From the NCBI GenBank assembly GCA_009741485.1, contig CM019220.1, positions 32,122,185-32,186,184 of the forward strand: DNA of 64,000 nt. The letters run 5' to 3'. Every line of letters starts with the position of its first letter. Position 1 is the first letter of the stretch. The position numbers and the translations under genes were made by a program. Positions 52,951-64,000 of the stretch are shown piece by piece. The stretch is from Malurus cyaneus samueli (taxonomy: Eukaryota; Chordata; Aves; Passeriformes; Maluridae). The notes under the pieces are model-generated. The model did no database searches. It had not been told where the DNA came from and saw only the letters and a list, made by a program, of their open reading frames with translations.

Positions 52951-54059
52951 AGTTACATGAATACATGTTACTCAGAAGTTTTGTTACATATTTGAAATAA
53001 ACTTTTGGTACAGTAATAGCAGCAACCTAGAAATGAAACAAGTTTTTATTCAGGGTCAACAATGAATATTATGTGTTCTATATATTTAATTTAGCTAGTG
53101 TTAGAGCTTTATCCCAAAAATATTTGATCATAGTGAGAAAAGTCATGTTAATAATATTTAGAATAAAACTGCAAACAGAACTTAAAGACATTTCTGTTCT
53201 ACAAAACCACATGTGCTTCAAAACAGCCTTAGGGTCTTGACAGCATCTCATTCAGCACAGAGGTACTCATCATATTGCTGTGGGCTCTGGAGAGTTATTC
53301 TGCTGCACCCAAGGGCATTAGTGCTAGTTCTGCCTGCAGTCTCTCGCTCAGCCTCTTGTTACCAAAAGTGTTTGTCAGACTCATTTTGTGGTGTCTGTGG
53401 CCTTTTGAGGTGTCCAGTTAAAAGAAGTGTTAAATCTACAAGACATTCTTAGCTGTTGACAGCTACAAGATATTTTCCTAATCAAAAGAAGCAAGTTCAG
53501 AGTATGGTTGTTATTGCTGCCCCTGTTATTTTTTAAACTTCCTTATGGTAATTGTGCCAAATATCACTATCTGAAGAACATGAAGGAGATGATCAAGTTA
53601 AATTCCACGATTGCTTTGTCATCATAAAAGGGTAAGGGGTGACTGCAAATATTCTTTATGAAAAATAAATGTAGAGCCTAAGTTTCTTTTCCCTGTTTTT
53701 TTTGAGTGGAATAAATCCCAATTTGTGGTGGCAGGTATGAGAGAAGGACAAGAATCCCAGGCAACAATCCAGGGGATAATGCATGCCAGCACCTAAAAGT
53801 GAAATAATTGAGAGTTGGTTTCTCCTTGCACACTTAAGGCTGGAAGTTAATGACAATTTGTGATGAAAGTCACTCTTTTCTCCAGCAGAACAATGTCCTG
53901 CTTTACTTTAGTGACATTTTCCTATTGTTGTTTGTCAAATGTCTCTTCTGTAGCATGAATGACCCACAGCAGACAGCTGCTAACATCTTCTACTCTGTGC
54001 AATAAAAGCTCTTTGGCTTCACTCTTGAGGGCTCAGAGTGGAGCTTTACAAGTTTTAAA

Positions 54060-54125
54060 GACATGTGTGTATGTTGGTATGTATATCATACATACACATG
54101 CACACAGAAATACATATCTATATAT
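54060..54125. repeat. Degenerate TG/TA/CA simple sequence
   Basis: This is a mix of TGTGTATG, TATATCATACATACACATG and CACACA words with interruptions. It is an old microsatellite. Confidence 0.7.
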
Positions 54126-55390
54126 AAGAGCAAGCTCACAGTTTAATAATGTTCTTGTGGCTGTAAATACTGCTGATATAGGAAAATGTAATATGACCGT
54201 ATAAAAAGAATTGATTAGTACATAATAAAGTATGTAAGGCTCCCATTGCAACTCAGCTACACTTTGATAATTAACAAAACTGTTTCCCAGACACAAATGT
54301 GAATTACTGAGGTTTAACTGTATTTTGATTTTTGGTTGTTTAAAAATTTCCATGGCTAATCTCTTCTTTATAAGTGTCAGATGTTCTCCAAGGTTAGCTT
54401 GTGTAATGCAGTGCCAAGAGCACTGAATTTGCTCATTGCTGCTGGTGACTGCAAATCTCCTGCATATCTGCACAGTGTACCTACTGCTCTGGAGCATAGG
54501 TACCTGAAATTGCCTGGCTTCCATTGATAGGAATATAGGAAATTAGCTGTGCTATTTGATGTGATTGACTCAGTATCATTTTGGCAGGGCGATTACAGTG
54601 GTGATCTGACATCTCAGCAGAATTTAGACAATATGATCATACTATGAAATACAATATTGGACAGAAGTGAGAAAATATGCTTAGAGATCCAACTGCCAAT
54701 TCCTCTAAAAACTTCACGGCTGGATGTGGATACCATTGCTGGGAAGCACAATAAAAAAGAAAACTTTGGGTTAGGAATTGTGCTGTCTTTAGTCAACATC
54801 TTTTTGTAACTCTATCATGAGCTAGAACTTGTCCTGTTACTGTGTGAGCTCATGAGTAGATTGGCAATGAATTAGTGAGTCTTTTTTTTTTAATGTCAAA
54901 ACATTACAATGCATTTAGAGTTGCCACTGGCTAAAGCCATTTTAAATGAGAGCAAGAGCATGAATGAGATTTACAGTAAAGGCCCTTTCTTTGAAGATCA
55001 CTGAAGGATGGAAAGCTTCACCCTGCCTGCCTGTGAGAACTTGGGTGTTGTTCTACACAGTAGCAGGACCTAGGGTTCCCTGCAAGGTGAGCTGTTGAAT
55101 GCACATGCTGCCCTTAGACAAGGGGCTAACTGTGTGCCTGACAGAAAGATCTCAAAGGATCAAGAATTGTGATATGTGATAGAGATAATGGAGAGAGTGA
55201 AAACGGAAACAGAACCTCAAGAGAGTGATGAAGTTTCTTTTGAATAAAGATCTTGTGGTGGTAGGAGGCTCCCAGTGGGAATGGTGTCACTTCAACCATT
55301 ACCTCTTCAGGAACAGATTTCCATTAATATCCTAGCATTTGGCTCTGTTAATGGAACATCTTTGTATGGAACAGCTGCTTCTGAAGGGCA

Positions 55391-55415
55391 GACTGATATC
55401 ATGCTGATATCAGTC
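55391..55415. repeat. Perfect inverted repeat with 10-base arms and a 5-base loop
   Basis: GACTGATATC and its reverse complement GATATCAGTC are separated by ATGCT. It is too short to assign a role. It is flanked by AT-leaning unique sequence. Confidence 0.9.
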
Positions 55416-58116
55416 TTCATACCAGACACAATGCATGAAAAAGCCAGTTTATGCTAGCAAAGAGTTAAGTTCTGCTTATTTAAAACAAAAATGAGAAAAC
55501 TCAAACTGAAGTACATCTGGCACTTATCCCTTGGTTTAGAGAATATCTGAACCATCTCAGCTTCTGAAACCTCAAGAGACCAACTCAGAAATTCACTAAG
55601 ATGATATTTTTCAGCCTCCACCCACTTGTCACTGTTATTTGGGACAGAAGAATGGTGTCTTTTTTGTTGAGTGCCAGTGAAGCTTTAAAATCTCTTTCAT
55701 TCAGAATAGTTAAAAAATAAATGGCCCCTAAGGTAAAAATACAATTGGCAACTCTGTGGCCATTGGAGAACATATCAGCGTTCTGCATATTCTGCAAATA
55801 TGGCAGCCAGTGAGGAAGACGCAGCTAGTCTCGTATGTCAAGCCACCTTTTACATAAAGGTGAAGACAGCATAGTTGAATTTCTGGGAATTTAGATAGGC
55901 TTGTATCCTTCTAAAAAGCCACAAGATATCAATGGCAGTTATCACTGGAAATGGTATAGTTTGCACAAGGAAAGCCACAGGCTTAAAGTTTATACTAAAA
56001 TCATGCAAATATTCTGCATTGTCTTCTCAAGGATAACACTCTTCACTGGCTTATCATTAAAATCTCCTGCACTTGGTGGGAGCAAGAAGGCTGAACTGGT
56101 TACAGAGATCTACTTTTCTAACAGCTTTTCTTCTCTGTAAACCATGGGGCATGCCAGTATCACCTTAAAACCATAAAATATGAATATGAGCTTGTAGATT
56201 TTATGCATCACTTACACATCTTGTGATAGAACTAATATGTCTTAGTCAGTTATTTAATGTCATGTGAGCCCTTACTCTTGCATTCCAATGTCACCCGTGT
56301 CACACTGTTAAACATTAATTGACAATTATTTTGAAAAGAATAACCTGACTTCATTAACCTTATGTAAGGACACTAAACATTAAAATATGTTACCTGGTTC
56401 TAAGCCTAACATGGTGATGCATTCTTCATTGCTCTTAATGCTGTTTTAGCACCCTTCTGTAGAGATAATAAAATTATTATGTATTTATTTGACCCTTGGG
56501 TCTAACGTGTAGCTACTTCAATGTTTGTTATAGAAGCTAACAAAACATTTGGCATTAAATCCTTAATTGCTTTCTGTTTAGCCATTAGCCATTACTGCTG
56601 AAAATGCTGAAAATACCAACAATGCTTCCATATCCCCAGTGAGGCCAAAACGGGGCAGTTTTTCTTGCTAATATTCAGGGGAGGTTTCCTCTCCAAGAGT
56701 CTTATTTTCCTAAATAACTAGTCTCAGCTGACCACTTTGGCCTCTTAATGATTTCAAATATTTTATGGTTTAATAAAAGAAATTAGTAAAAATAGCTTGA
56801 TAGCAATTTCAGCCTAGGGCTTTATTTTTTCTCACTTTGCATGAGTAATGAAGATGTTTGCTTTTCTAGCAGTAATAATCTTCCTAGGGATCTTTTCTAA
56901 GGAGTGCGTAGAGTTCATCATTGTGCTCTGAGTTTCTCTTATTTGTCTAGGGACTTTGAGTTTTGTGGGGGTTTAGTTTTATTTTTCTTATGGTTCATGC
57001 AAGAACTAAGCTCTAGGCTAAAGATACATAAACAAAAAGGGAAATTTTGGGATCTTATCTCTCAAAGTAGCTTTTCTCTATTAATTTTTGTTGCTGATGG
57101 AATCCCAAGTAAACTCCTTATTTGGTCAGTTTAGGAGAAGGAAGGGGTAAAGAAGAGACACCAGCTGTCAGATGGAGAGCCTTTACAAAAACGTTTAGAC
57201 CAAACTTTAAGGAATGCCCAGTGTAGGTAAAAACATTATTTCTGAGTAGATTGAGCTCTTCGATGTTTCCTGGGGTGTCCCCTAAGATAAGAGGTTGTAA
57301 GACACTACCCTGCTGTTGTCAAAACCAGATCTGAACAATGAAATGGAGAAGGAAAAGTTCTTTTTCTTGCTCATCTACACCTCTCTTTTTCTTGTAACTC
57401 TTGCGGTCTGGTTAAGCTGGGATCATCAGTGAAACTTCTGTGCTTTGTCTGGAGATGGGCAATGCACTTACTCTGAAAAGAACATCAGGGGCAACTATCC
57501 ATACAATGAACTCCCACAGTAAAGCCTTGGATGACAAGCTTAACTTAAAGATCACACACCTGAGCTGGGTTTGCTTATGGTGCCTGAGCCACAGGCACTG
57601 CAGTGCAGTGCACAGGTGTATCCTCATTCTAGATACATCAGAGCTCCAAAGCAGGCAGAAACTGGACAGGTGCATGATTTTTGTAGAGTGCTGATGCAAC
57701 TGCTGTAGAAATTCTGTATCTGCCTCTGGTAGAATTGTTTTTAGCCTACAAGTACAGACTCTGAAAAATATAGAATTTATTCTGTCTCAGTCCTGTGCAA
57801 CCATGTTTGCCCAGCTGCCTCCTGGTTATTTATGTACAGGATTCTCCTATCTCCTATCTTCTTGAAAGTGTCCAGTTGAAACATGACAGTGGACTGTGTC
57901 TAGAAGGATCAAGAAGGATCTTGCTTTGAAAGCATTAGATAAATCAGATTCATATCACACTGATAGCTCTATAACATATCTAACTCTTTCCTTGGCCTCA
58001 AAGAGAAACGCCCTGGATCAGAATCCATCATATAATGAGAACATGCAGTCTTGCTTCTTTTCAATATAGTTGTAAGCCATATCTTAGGACCTGAATGCGA
58101 GTTCCATTGCATGTAC

Positions 58117-58202
58117 ATACTAGGAGGTAAGTGGCTGCAGCACACAAACAACAGAATTTTTATGTATCTCATTCTGTGATTGTTGTTTTTACCTCCTAGT
58201 AT
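58117..58202. repeat. Long imperfect hairpin with 14-base perfect terminal arms
   Basis: ATACTAGGAGGTAA at 58117-58130 is the exact reverse complement of the bases at 58189-58202. Inside, AAACAACA near 58147 pairs with TGTTGTTT near 58180, so the whole 86-base segment can fold into one hairpin with an asymmetric internal loop. It could be a miRNA-like precursor, a small inverted-repeat (MITE-like) element or coincidence. No flanking target-site duplication was identified. Confidence 0.6.
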
Positions 58203-60603
58203 TTAATGATGGGAAAGCTGTTTTTCTCTCATGCATATGCTATAATATTTGCAGGTGACTCCTTTGTGAAATAGTGTGAAATTTCCAGTGAAGTAGCACA
58301 TTTATATGTTTTATGGATTCTGCTGGAAATATGCACCTTTTCTGGAAGTCATTCTTCAGGTAAGACACCAGAATGTTACACCCGCTCTCTTTGTTCTTCG
58401 GTTTCCTGACTGCATCCTGTTTGACACTGCAGTGAGCAGAGTAACCTGGGCTGATCAGGAGCCCATTGCCAGCCTCTGCTAAGGGAATAGCCCTTCAGAG
58501 GAGCTCAGTGGTAGCCATCCACAGCAGTGCTCACTGCCAGTTCTGAGCAGGTTGACAGCTACATTGGTGACAAGCTAAAAATTCAGAGTGTCATTTCAGA
58601 TACAAACCCTGCTTAGAAAACAATTCTCAGCAAATTGATCTCACAAGGACTCAAGATTGACACGGTAGAAATAATTTCTATGACTTCCACTCCCATTGCC
58701 AAAAGGAATCAAGCCTTCTGGAGAACTCTCCAAATTGATCCAGATACAGAGCTGGGCAGGCAGAGAAGGTGCATGCTGCTGGCAGCTAGGCAGAGAGCCA
58801 GTGTGCTGTTCTCTTCCAGACTTTCATGGCTGCACAGAGCACAGCATCTCCCTCTACCATTTAGTAAATTTATGCCATCACCAGCTGTTACCAGGGAAAC
58901 ACAGAAACTACAGATTTGGATCTTGGCAACTAGGTATAAAGAGAAAACATCTTTGCTCTTTTGGGGGTCAAATAGGAAATCTGAAACAAATTCCAGAACA
59001 GCTTTGAACTGGAACAAAATTGAGGTAGATCAATAACTCCAAACCAAACAACTTACCTTATGAAATGACAGTGTGGTCCCTATTGTGTTCCTCAAATGAA
59101 AAAAAAACACAGGGGATCAAGTGCAGGATTTGTAACTTCATGCAGCTTAAAAATATCCTTCAGACATAAGACCATTACTGTTGACTTAAAAGTTCAGTTC
59201 TGATCAGTGGATTTAACAAGTTGCGTTTAGGGATGTGATATCCTCTCACCAATGATTTTTCAAAAAGTGCTGATTGCTGCATCTTGAGAAAGAGTTTTCT
59301 GGTGTTTCACAGCAAAGAAAGTATGTAGTGTTAAGTTTTGATAAAATGGTGTGCAAATAACATTAATGTTGTGATGCTTTTTATATATTTAAAAATGTGG
59401 AGTTTGTAAGGACTGATGTTTTCAGACATGCATTTTATGGCTTTTAGGTGCTTGAGATTTTTGAAGCTATGGAAATCACATTTTTGTCTTTTAGTAGCAT
59501 TACCTGACATTTTATTCGTTGCATGTCAAAATGAAAACACTGCTTTTAAAATGGATTATTATTCGAGTATTGAATAGTTGAGACCCGGCCAATATGAGCT
59601 CTTATGCAGGTCTGTTTGATTTCATTCACACTGCACAAAATGTACAGGAATGATGTATACTTGAGCTACCCAGAAACAAATGCATCTTTGCAGCAGAAGG
59701 AACAAGCTCAAGTGAAGCCTCAAGCTGAGTCAAGAAGCCTGGAATTTCAACTGCTGCTTTTTCTCTATTCATGCCTGCAAGGCTGTGGTCTGTATGTGAC
59801 TGGAGATCCCAGGTCAGAAAGGTACAGGTTATTATGCTCACCAGATGTGCAAGGAGATGTGAGACAATCTATGGATCTATCTGTAAGGACCTGTGAAGTC
59901 ACTGTATTTGGCTGTATCTCCACTAAGGAGCAAAATTATGCAGGGAAAAATTCCCTTATGCTAATCTGCTCTTAAATATATCTGTGATGAAGGTTCTTCT
60001 TGTAGACATTGAGAAAGTTTCTAGCACAGTTCCACAACTCTTGTCTCAAAGAGAATAGGAATGTGTTTAATCTGATTTGTGTCCTCCATACCAAAACCCA
60101 GGCAAGATCTGCTTGCCAAACAAGCGGTCTCTTTCCCCTGTTTTGTTGGTGGCCTTGGATCCTGGAATTTCTAAATCACAAGAGCAGTTTGCATACAGTC
60201 TGGATCTTGTTATCTGGAACATGGTTCAATGTTCCCTGTTGTGCCTTGTTTCAGTGGGATAATGACCAAGGAACTGCTGAGACATGGATGGATTGCCAGG
60301 GATATGTCATGAGAAAGTTGTCCAGAGTCTTCTGCCCACATGCTGTGATGCTGACTCACATTTCCAAAGCAGGGTTGCAGACACAGGAGATCATTAGTAC
60401 TCTGAAGAACTTAGCTATCTATGCAAATTCCTTTTTTTTATCCTTTATAGTGAGTCACTTGAAAAGGCTCCTTTTTTGGTCCTCCTTAGCTCGACTACTG
60501 GTTTCCTTTGCTTGTATGCCCAGGCACAGCCCTGAGACTTGTGATTGGGGCTGTATTAGCCATTGGGGCTGTTGTCATGGTTTATCTCTCTGGAGTGGTT
60601 GAA

Positions 60604-60643
60604 TTTTTTTTTCTTTTTTTTTTTTTTTTTTTTTAATTTTATT
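60604..60643 (-). repeat. A-rich tract on the minus strand preceded by AATAAA
   Basis: On the minus strand AATAAA (60643-60638) is followed by A21, G and A9. This looks like the tail of a retroposed transcript whose body would lie at higher coordinates. The hexamer is closer to the A tract than usual, and no recognisable gene copy was seen at 60644-61200. Confidence 0.35.
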
Positions 60644-62170
60644 TTTCTTTTTCACTGAGGATATCGAAGGTGTTTCTGATGAGGAAGGAAATTGATTCAT
60701 GGGAGAATTCATGGACAACAAGGATGGAGTTTCCCATGTTGCAGATTTGCTTTCAGGTTGCAGTTTTGCTCTGAAATTCCCACAAGGAGGAAGACAATTC
60801 ACAGTGTTTGCAGGCTCTGCCATAGTTTTAGAACTAGCTGCACTCATGTGGCCTGCATATACATCTCCAGTTCACTTGGCAAATGCTGTGTCCACTGGAA
60901 CTACTCTTAGGTACCCACAAGGGATCAGTACTTTGGCCCTGTGCATGCCCCATACAGACTGTTAAGAAAACAAATCATTATGACAAGACTGCATTATTCA
61001 GACCAATAAATGATACTTATTATTTTATATACACTGGCACTTGTAAATTACTACAGGGCAACTTCACATTGTTGCTGGTGTCCTTCCTGTGTAGTGCAGT
61101 GGAACAGGAGGGGCAGTTTTATAGGACATACAGAGAGAGAGAAACATAAGGAGTTTCAACTGAATGGGAACCCTGTCCCCTGAAGAACATACTTATGAAG
61201 AGCCAGCAAATAAAACAATGAATCTGGTAACTGCATTGATGTAAGCTGGAAACACAAATAGACACAGCAGAATTCTCTCTATTCCTTCTGGATTGAAATG
61301 TGTTGGGAAAGGTGCTGAAGAAAATTTCTGCTGTGCAGGTTATATTTATGATAGATAAAAGCCTTTGTAAAGATGACACTCTTGTTCTCTTTCTTGGCCT
61401 TCTGAAGTATGCTAAGTCTTGGTTGCTGACTGAGGCAGCAACACAGATAATCAAGCTTTTGAAGTCCCTATTTTATAAAACTAACATTAAGAGAAGCTGA
61501 GGTGTATTCTCCTCTTACAGTGTATCATTAATAGAACTGGTATCATATTTTCCCAGTAAAATAGCTACTAAAAAGGATCTGAGCTGACTTTCAGGCTCCA
61601 GTGGGATGACCATTAGCAAGGAAACTTTCCTGCTTCCTTCTTTAGAAAGAAAAGGATACTGCATGAGAGACACTTTTCAAAATATGCTTCATCATCAGCC
61701 CTGTGCTGAGGGATTTGGTGCCCTGCAGCTAGGAATACTTGGAAGTGTCATGCAGAAAGGGAACCCGAGCCAATTCTGTGTTGCTAAGTTCCTCTAAGGA
61801 GATTTTGCCAAAAAAGGAGAAGTATTTATCACCTATTAGAACATAGTTTGGCTGTACTATGCAAGTAATTTAATAAAGCCTCTGTGTATGAGTACTGGCA
61901 GTCTTTGAAATGAAAGAAGTAAGGCTGTTTTGTGTGAACTGAAGAATTTTTGCTATTGACTTCACTGGAGCCTTGGTTCTTCACCAGATCTGTATCCTGA
62001 AGGCCTGAAGTGCCCTTCAAGAGCGACTACAAAATTATAAATCAACATCAGAGTCCTCAGTTGACATGATACCCAGCACCACTCTTGGCTAGGATCTCTA
62101 CCCCGCAAACCTGTAACCCTCTGTCTATAGTACCCACTCAGGACATTGCTTTGTCTCCAACTATGTTGCT

Positions 62171-62173
<3 letters not shown>

Positions 62174-62205
<32 letters not shown>
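62174..62205. repeat. T32 homopolymer
   Basis: This is an uninterrupted run of 32 T on the + strand. On the minus strand it could be a retroposon poly(A) tail, but no poly(A) signal of standard form precedes it. Its length makes the assembled count uncertain. Confidence 0.95.
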
Positions 62206-62206
<1 letters not shown>

Positions 62207-62581
62207 ATAATAAAAGACCAATCTCCTTCAAAAGAAGTGTTTAAAGGCAAATTATACTCCTGAGTACATAGTATTTCAGTGCTTGGGCTTCAAACACTCA
62301 GTAACATGCTGATTGGTTTAATAGCTACAGTTCTGACTGGAATGTTTTTAAATTGTGTAAACATTCCTACTAGTTCTATGGGTTGCTAAACATTTTTTTT
62401 TAAATGTGGGTACAAATTTAACTTGACAGTGTACTTTCCAAACCTCTTTTAAATAGGACCAACTTGCTATTGATAGAGGAATATCTCTGAAATAGCTTTA
62501 TGATGTCTTGCAATGGAAGACTTTTCATTAACTTTGACTAGAAAAAGGAAACCAACCTAACCTTTATTTGTGAATTCTTAC

Positions 62582-62816
62582 CGTGCCTTAGTATCTGTGA
62601 GACCCCTGCTGGTGGAAAGGGGACGAGAAGGGGAGCGAAAAATCCAAACATGATTTAATGGAGACAGGAATGTATTTTCAGAGTATGTTGCATTTGTCAG
62701 TCTCTTATACCATGCGGCCACCAAAGCCCTCAATGCTTTGAAACGTCTCACAAGTTGCAGTTTGTTGATGCCTTCTTTAGATAACTGCGTTTTACCTCTC
62801 TTCAAGTGTGTCCGTG
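62582..62816 (-). CDS. Possible internal exon of a second, unidentified gene (minus strand)
   Basis: A minus-strand segment is open from about 62830 down to a TAA that lies inside a donor-like G|GTAAGA at 62581. On its 5' side, TTTTAAAGCAG provides a possible acceptor ending at 62817. The implied 235-base exon would be entered in phase 1 and left in phase 2. The translation is strongly basic and helix-like, for example NKLQLVRRFKALRALVAAWY, and then becomes Ser, Arg and Pro-rich. The RRFKALRALVAAW part resembles an IQ-type or amphipathic helix; that is impression only. The family is not recognised. No partner exon was found in the window, so any remaining exons to the right would be outside it. 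Confidence 0.35.
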
Positions 62817-64000
62817 CTGCTTTAAAAGATCACTATAAAAATCTTCAGTTACACCATCTGGTTTCAGTTTTCCTTAACTTGGTGTCAGCCAAGATCAAGC
62901 TCATACAGTCCAGATGATTAAAAGAGACAGAGTTAAACCTGCTCTATTTTACGGATTTAAGCCTTCCTTTTCCTCCTGATAATTCTGACCTTTTAAAAAT
63001 AAGCTCTGTGTCCCCCTCCCCCCCAAAAAAAAGTTGAACATAAAGCAAATGTTTGATACTTTTCCAGAAGAGCTAAATTCCATCTATTCTGGCTGCTTTT
63101 CACTGACGCAAAAATTATTCCAAAATAATTTGTCTTTATTTACAAAATGACACTGTATGTTACTGTAACTATAACATCTCACTTGGCTCTTTGAAAGTTA
63201 CATATTTTCTTAAGAAATTTCAATATAATAGGCAAAACACTGATCATGATGACCTTGGGAAAATACAGCCTCAGGAAAGTAAGGAGTGTTTGTGATTAAT
63301 TTGAAATGTCTTGGCTGGTACAGTTTCCTATTGAAGCAATTTGTGCTTGTGTCCCACCCCACTGAGGGGTTCTCTTGCTTGCCCTGTCTGCAGCCTGGGT
63401 CCTGAAGAGGTAAGGAAGGAGTGGGGCCAGCTTTAGTCTCCTCTGCTGAGGGGTTCTCAGGGACAGGAAAATATGCTGTGGATAAAAAATCTGTGTAACT
63501 ATTGTCCGATTGTCTGCCTGGTGATGTGACTTAAGAGAGTTGGGGTGGGTACCAATCCATGCCGTACAGATTTGTTTCCTCTGCTCCCAGTAGTGTGACT
63601 GAGCCTTGGAAACAGTTACTGGGATCATTGAAAAGGCTTGGTGAGCTGTTGAATTCTTCATTGTCCTAGGTCCCTTTGTCCAGGTTGCCTCAAATTATCA
63701 CTGAACTTTCTTATTTTTATATACAAACAACTTTGAAATCCATACAAATTACATTTTTCATGCTGAAAATGCATTACACACTTCTCAGACCTTGCAGCTG
63801 GTTGAGTGCCAATAAAGGAAATTAGTTTGGTAATTGAGCTGGTAAAGAAAGGTGCTTGGAGATGTAGTTTATAATGCATTCTTGTAGTTTTTCGCATCAG
63901 ACCATGCAAAAAACTCTTCCTGTCTATGCTGAGAAAGAAACAGGAGAATATAATTTTTTTAAAAAGTATTTTAAAATTAAAACCTTTGGGACCTTAATTA
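62817..64000. other. Non-coding stretch at right edge
   Basis: This is AT-rich sequence with a TTTATT at about 63134 (AATAAA on the minus strand). A 13-base direct repeat (CTGAGGGGTTCTC at 63362 and 63446) is also present. If the minus-strand exon at 62582-62816 is real, this is its upstream intron. No other exon is supported. Confidence 0.4.

Larger units (their letters stand above)
48688..58116. other. Non-coding, gene-poor stretch
   Basis: This is AT-rich sequence without a recognisable gene. It holds a C18 run (52933-52950), TA/TG-rich simple sequence at 54060-54125, a perfect 10-base inverted repeat (55391-55415) and a 10-base-period duplication (51742-51761). Open frames on either strand lack features of coding exons. 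Confidence 0.5.
58203..62581. other. Non-coding stretch with two long T tracts
   Basis: No gene was recognised. The longest open frame of the window (197 codons, + strand, 60009-60602) lies here. It is rich in Cys and Trp and matches no family I know, so it is probably chance. T-rich tracts at 60604-60634 and 62174-62205 are listed separately. Confidence 0.45.

Noticed and set aside
57412..57699. Overlapping frames suggestive of a reverse-transcriptase fragment
   Set aside because: A loose resemblance to LINE-type peptide text could not be anchored to any catalytic motif such as YADD, so I do not call it.
1..64000. CRISPR arrays, bacterial operons, phage or plasmid functions
   Set aside because: No regularly spaced repeats, no ribosome binding sites and no dense gene packing were seen. 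The splice sites and intron sizes are vertebrate.
1..64000. CR1 LINE copies, common in birds
   Set aside because: I looked for typical CR1 3'-end wording and terminal octamer repeats and found nothing clear. Old fragments may remain that only a repeat library would show.

Overview
This window looks like vertebrate nuclear DNA, most probably from a bird and possibly a songbird. It is AT-leaning, low in CpG and mostly non-coding, with short exons separated by multi-kilobase GT-AG introns and no operon-like gene packing. The bird assignment is an inference. It rests on overall texture, the scarcity of recognisable young repeats, and a retroviral LTR whose style I associate with avian endogenous retroviruses. 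No species can be named from the sequence alone. Nearly all long open frames here are chance frames in non-coding DNA.

Positions 1-29 kb hold the 3' end of one protein-coding gene on the + strand. Three consecutive coding exons (4004-4079, 7840-7949, 26589-26759) join in a consistent reading frame through GT-AG splice sites. They give a 118-residue, probably helical C-terminus ending at a TGA at 26757-26759. I do not recognise the family. The introns are about 3.8 kb and 18.6 kb. The larger intron contains a sense-oriented endogenous-retrovirus LTR (about 15390-16631) followed by an 18-base primer binding site complementary to tRNA-Gly(UCC). The same intron has an exon-like open segment (12730-12941) with good splice sites, but including it would shift the frame. 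An AT-rich probable 3' UTR follows the stop codon, with several possible poly(A) signals.

Positions 29-62 kb are a gene-poor stretch. It contains a second, opposite-strand fragment of the same LTR family (38450-38681), microsatellites and homopolymers (including C18 and T32), several short tandem duplications, and a long imperfect hairpin at 58117-58202. I see no convincing gene there.

At 62.58-62.82 kb a minus-strand open segment flanked by plausible splice sites may be an internal exon of a second gene coming in from the right. This is tentative.

I found no CRISPR array, bacterial system, tRNA, rRNA or novel multi-gene system. The points most worth checking are the unidentified C-terminus, the tRNA-Gly-primed LTR with its internal repeats, the 58.1-kb hairpin and the possible minus-strand exon.
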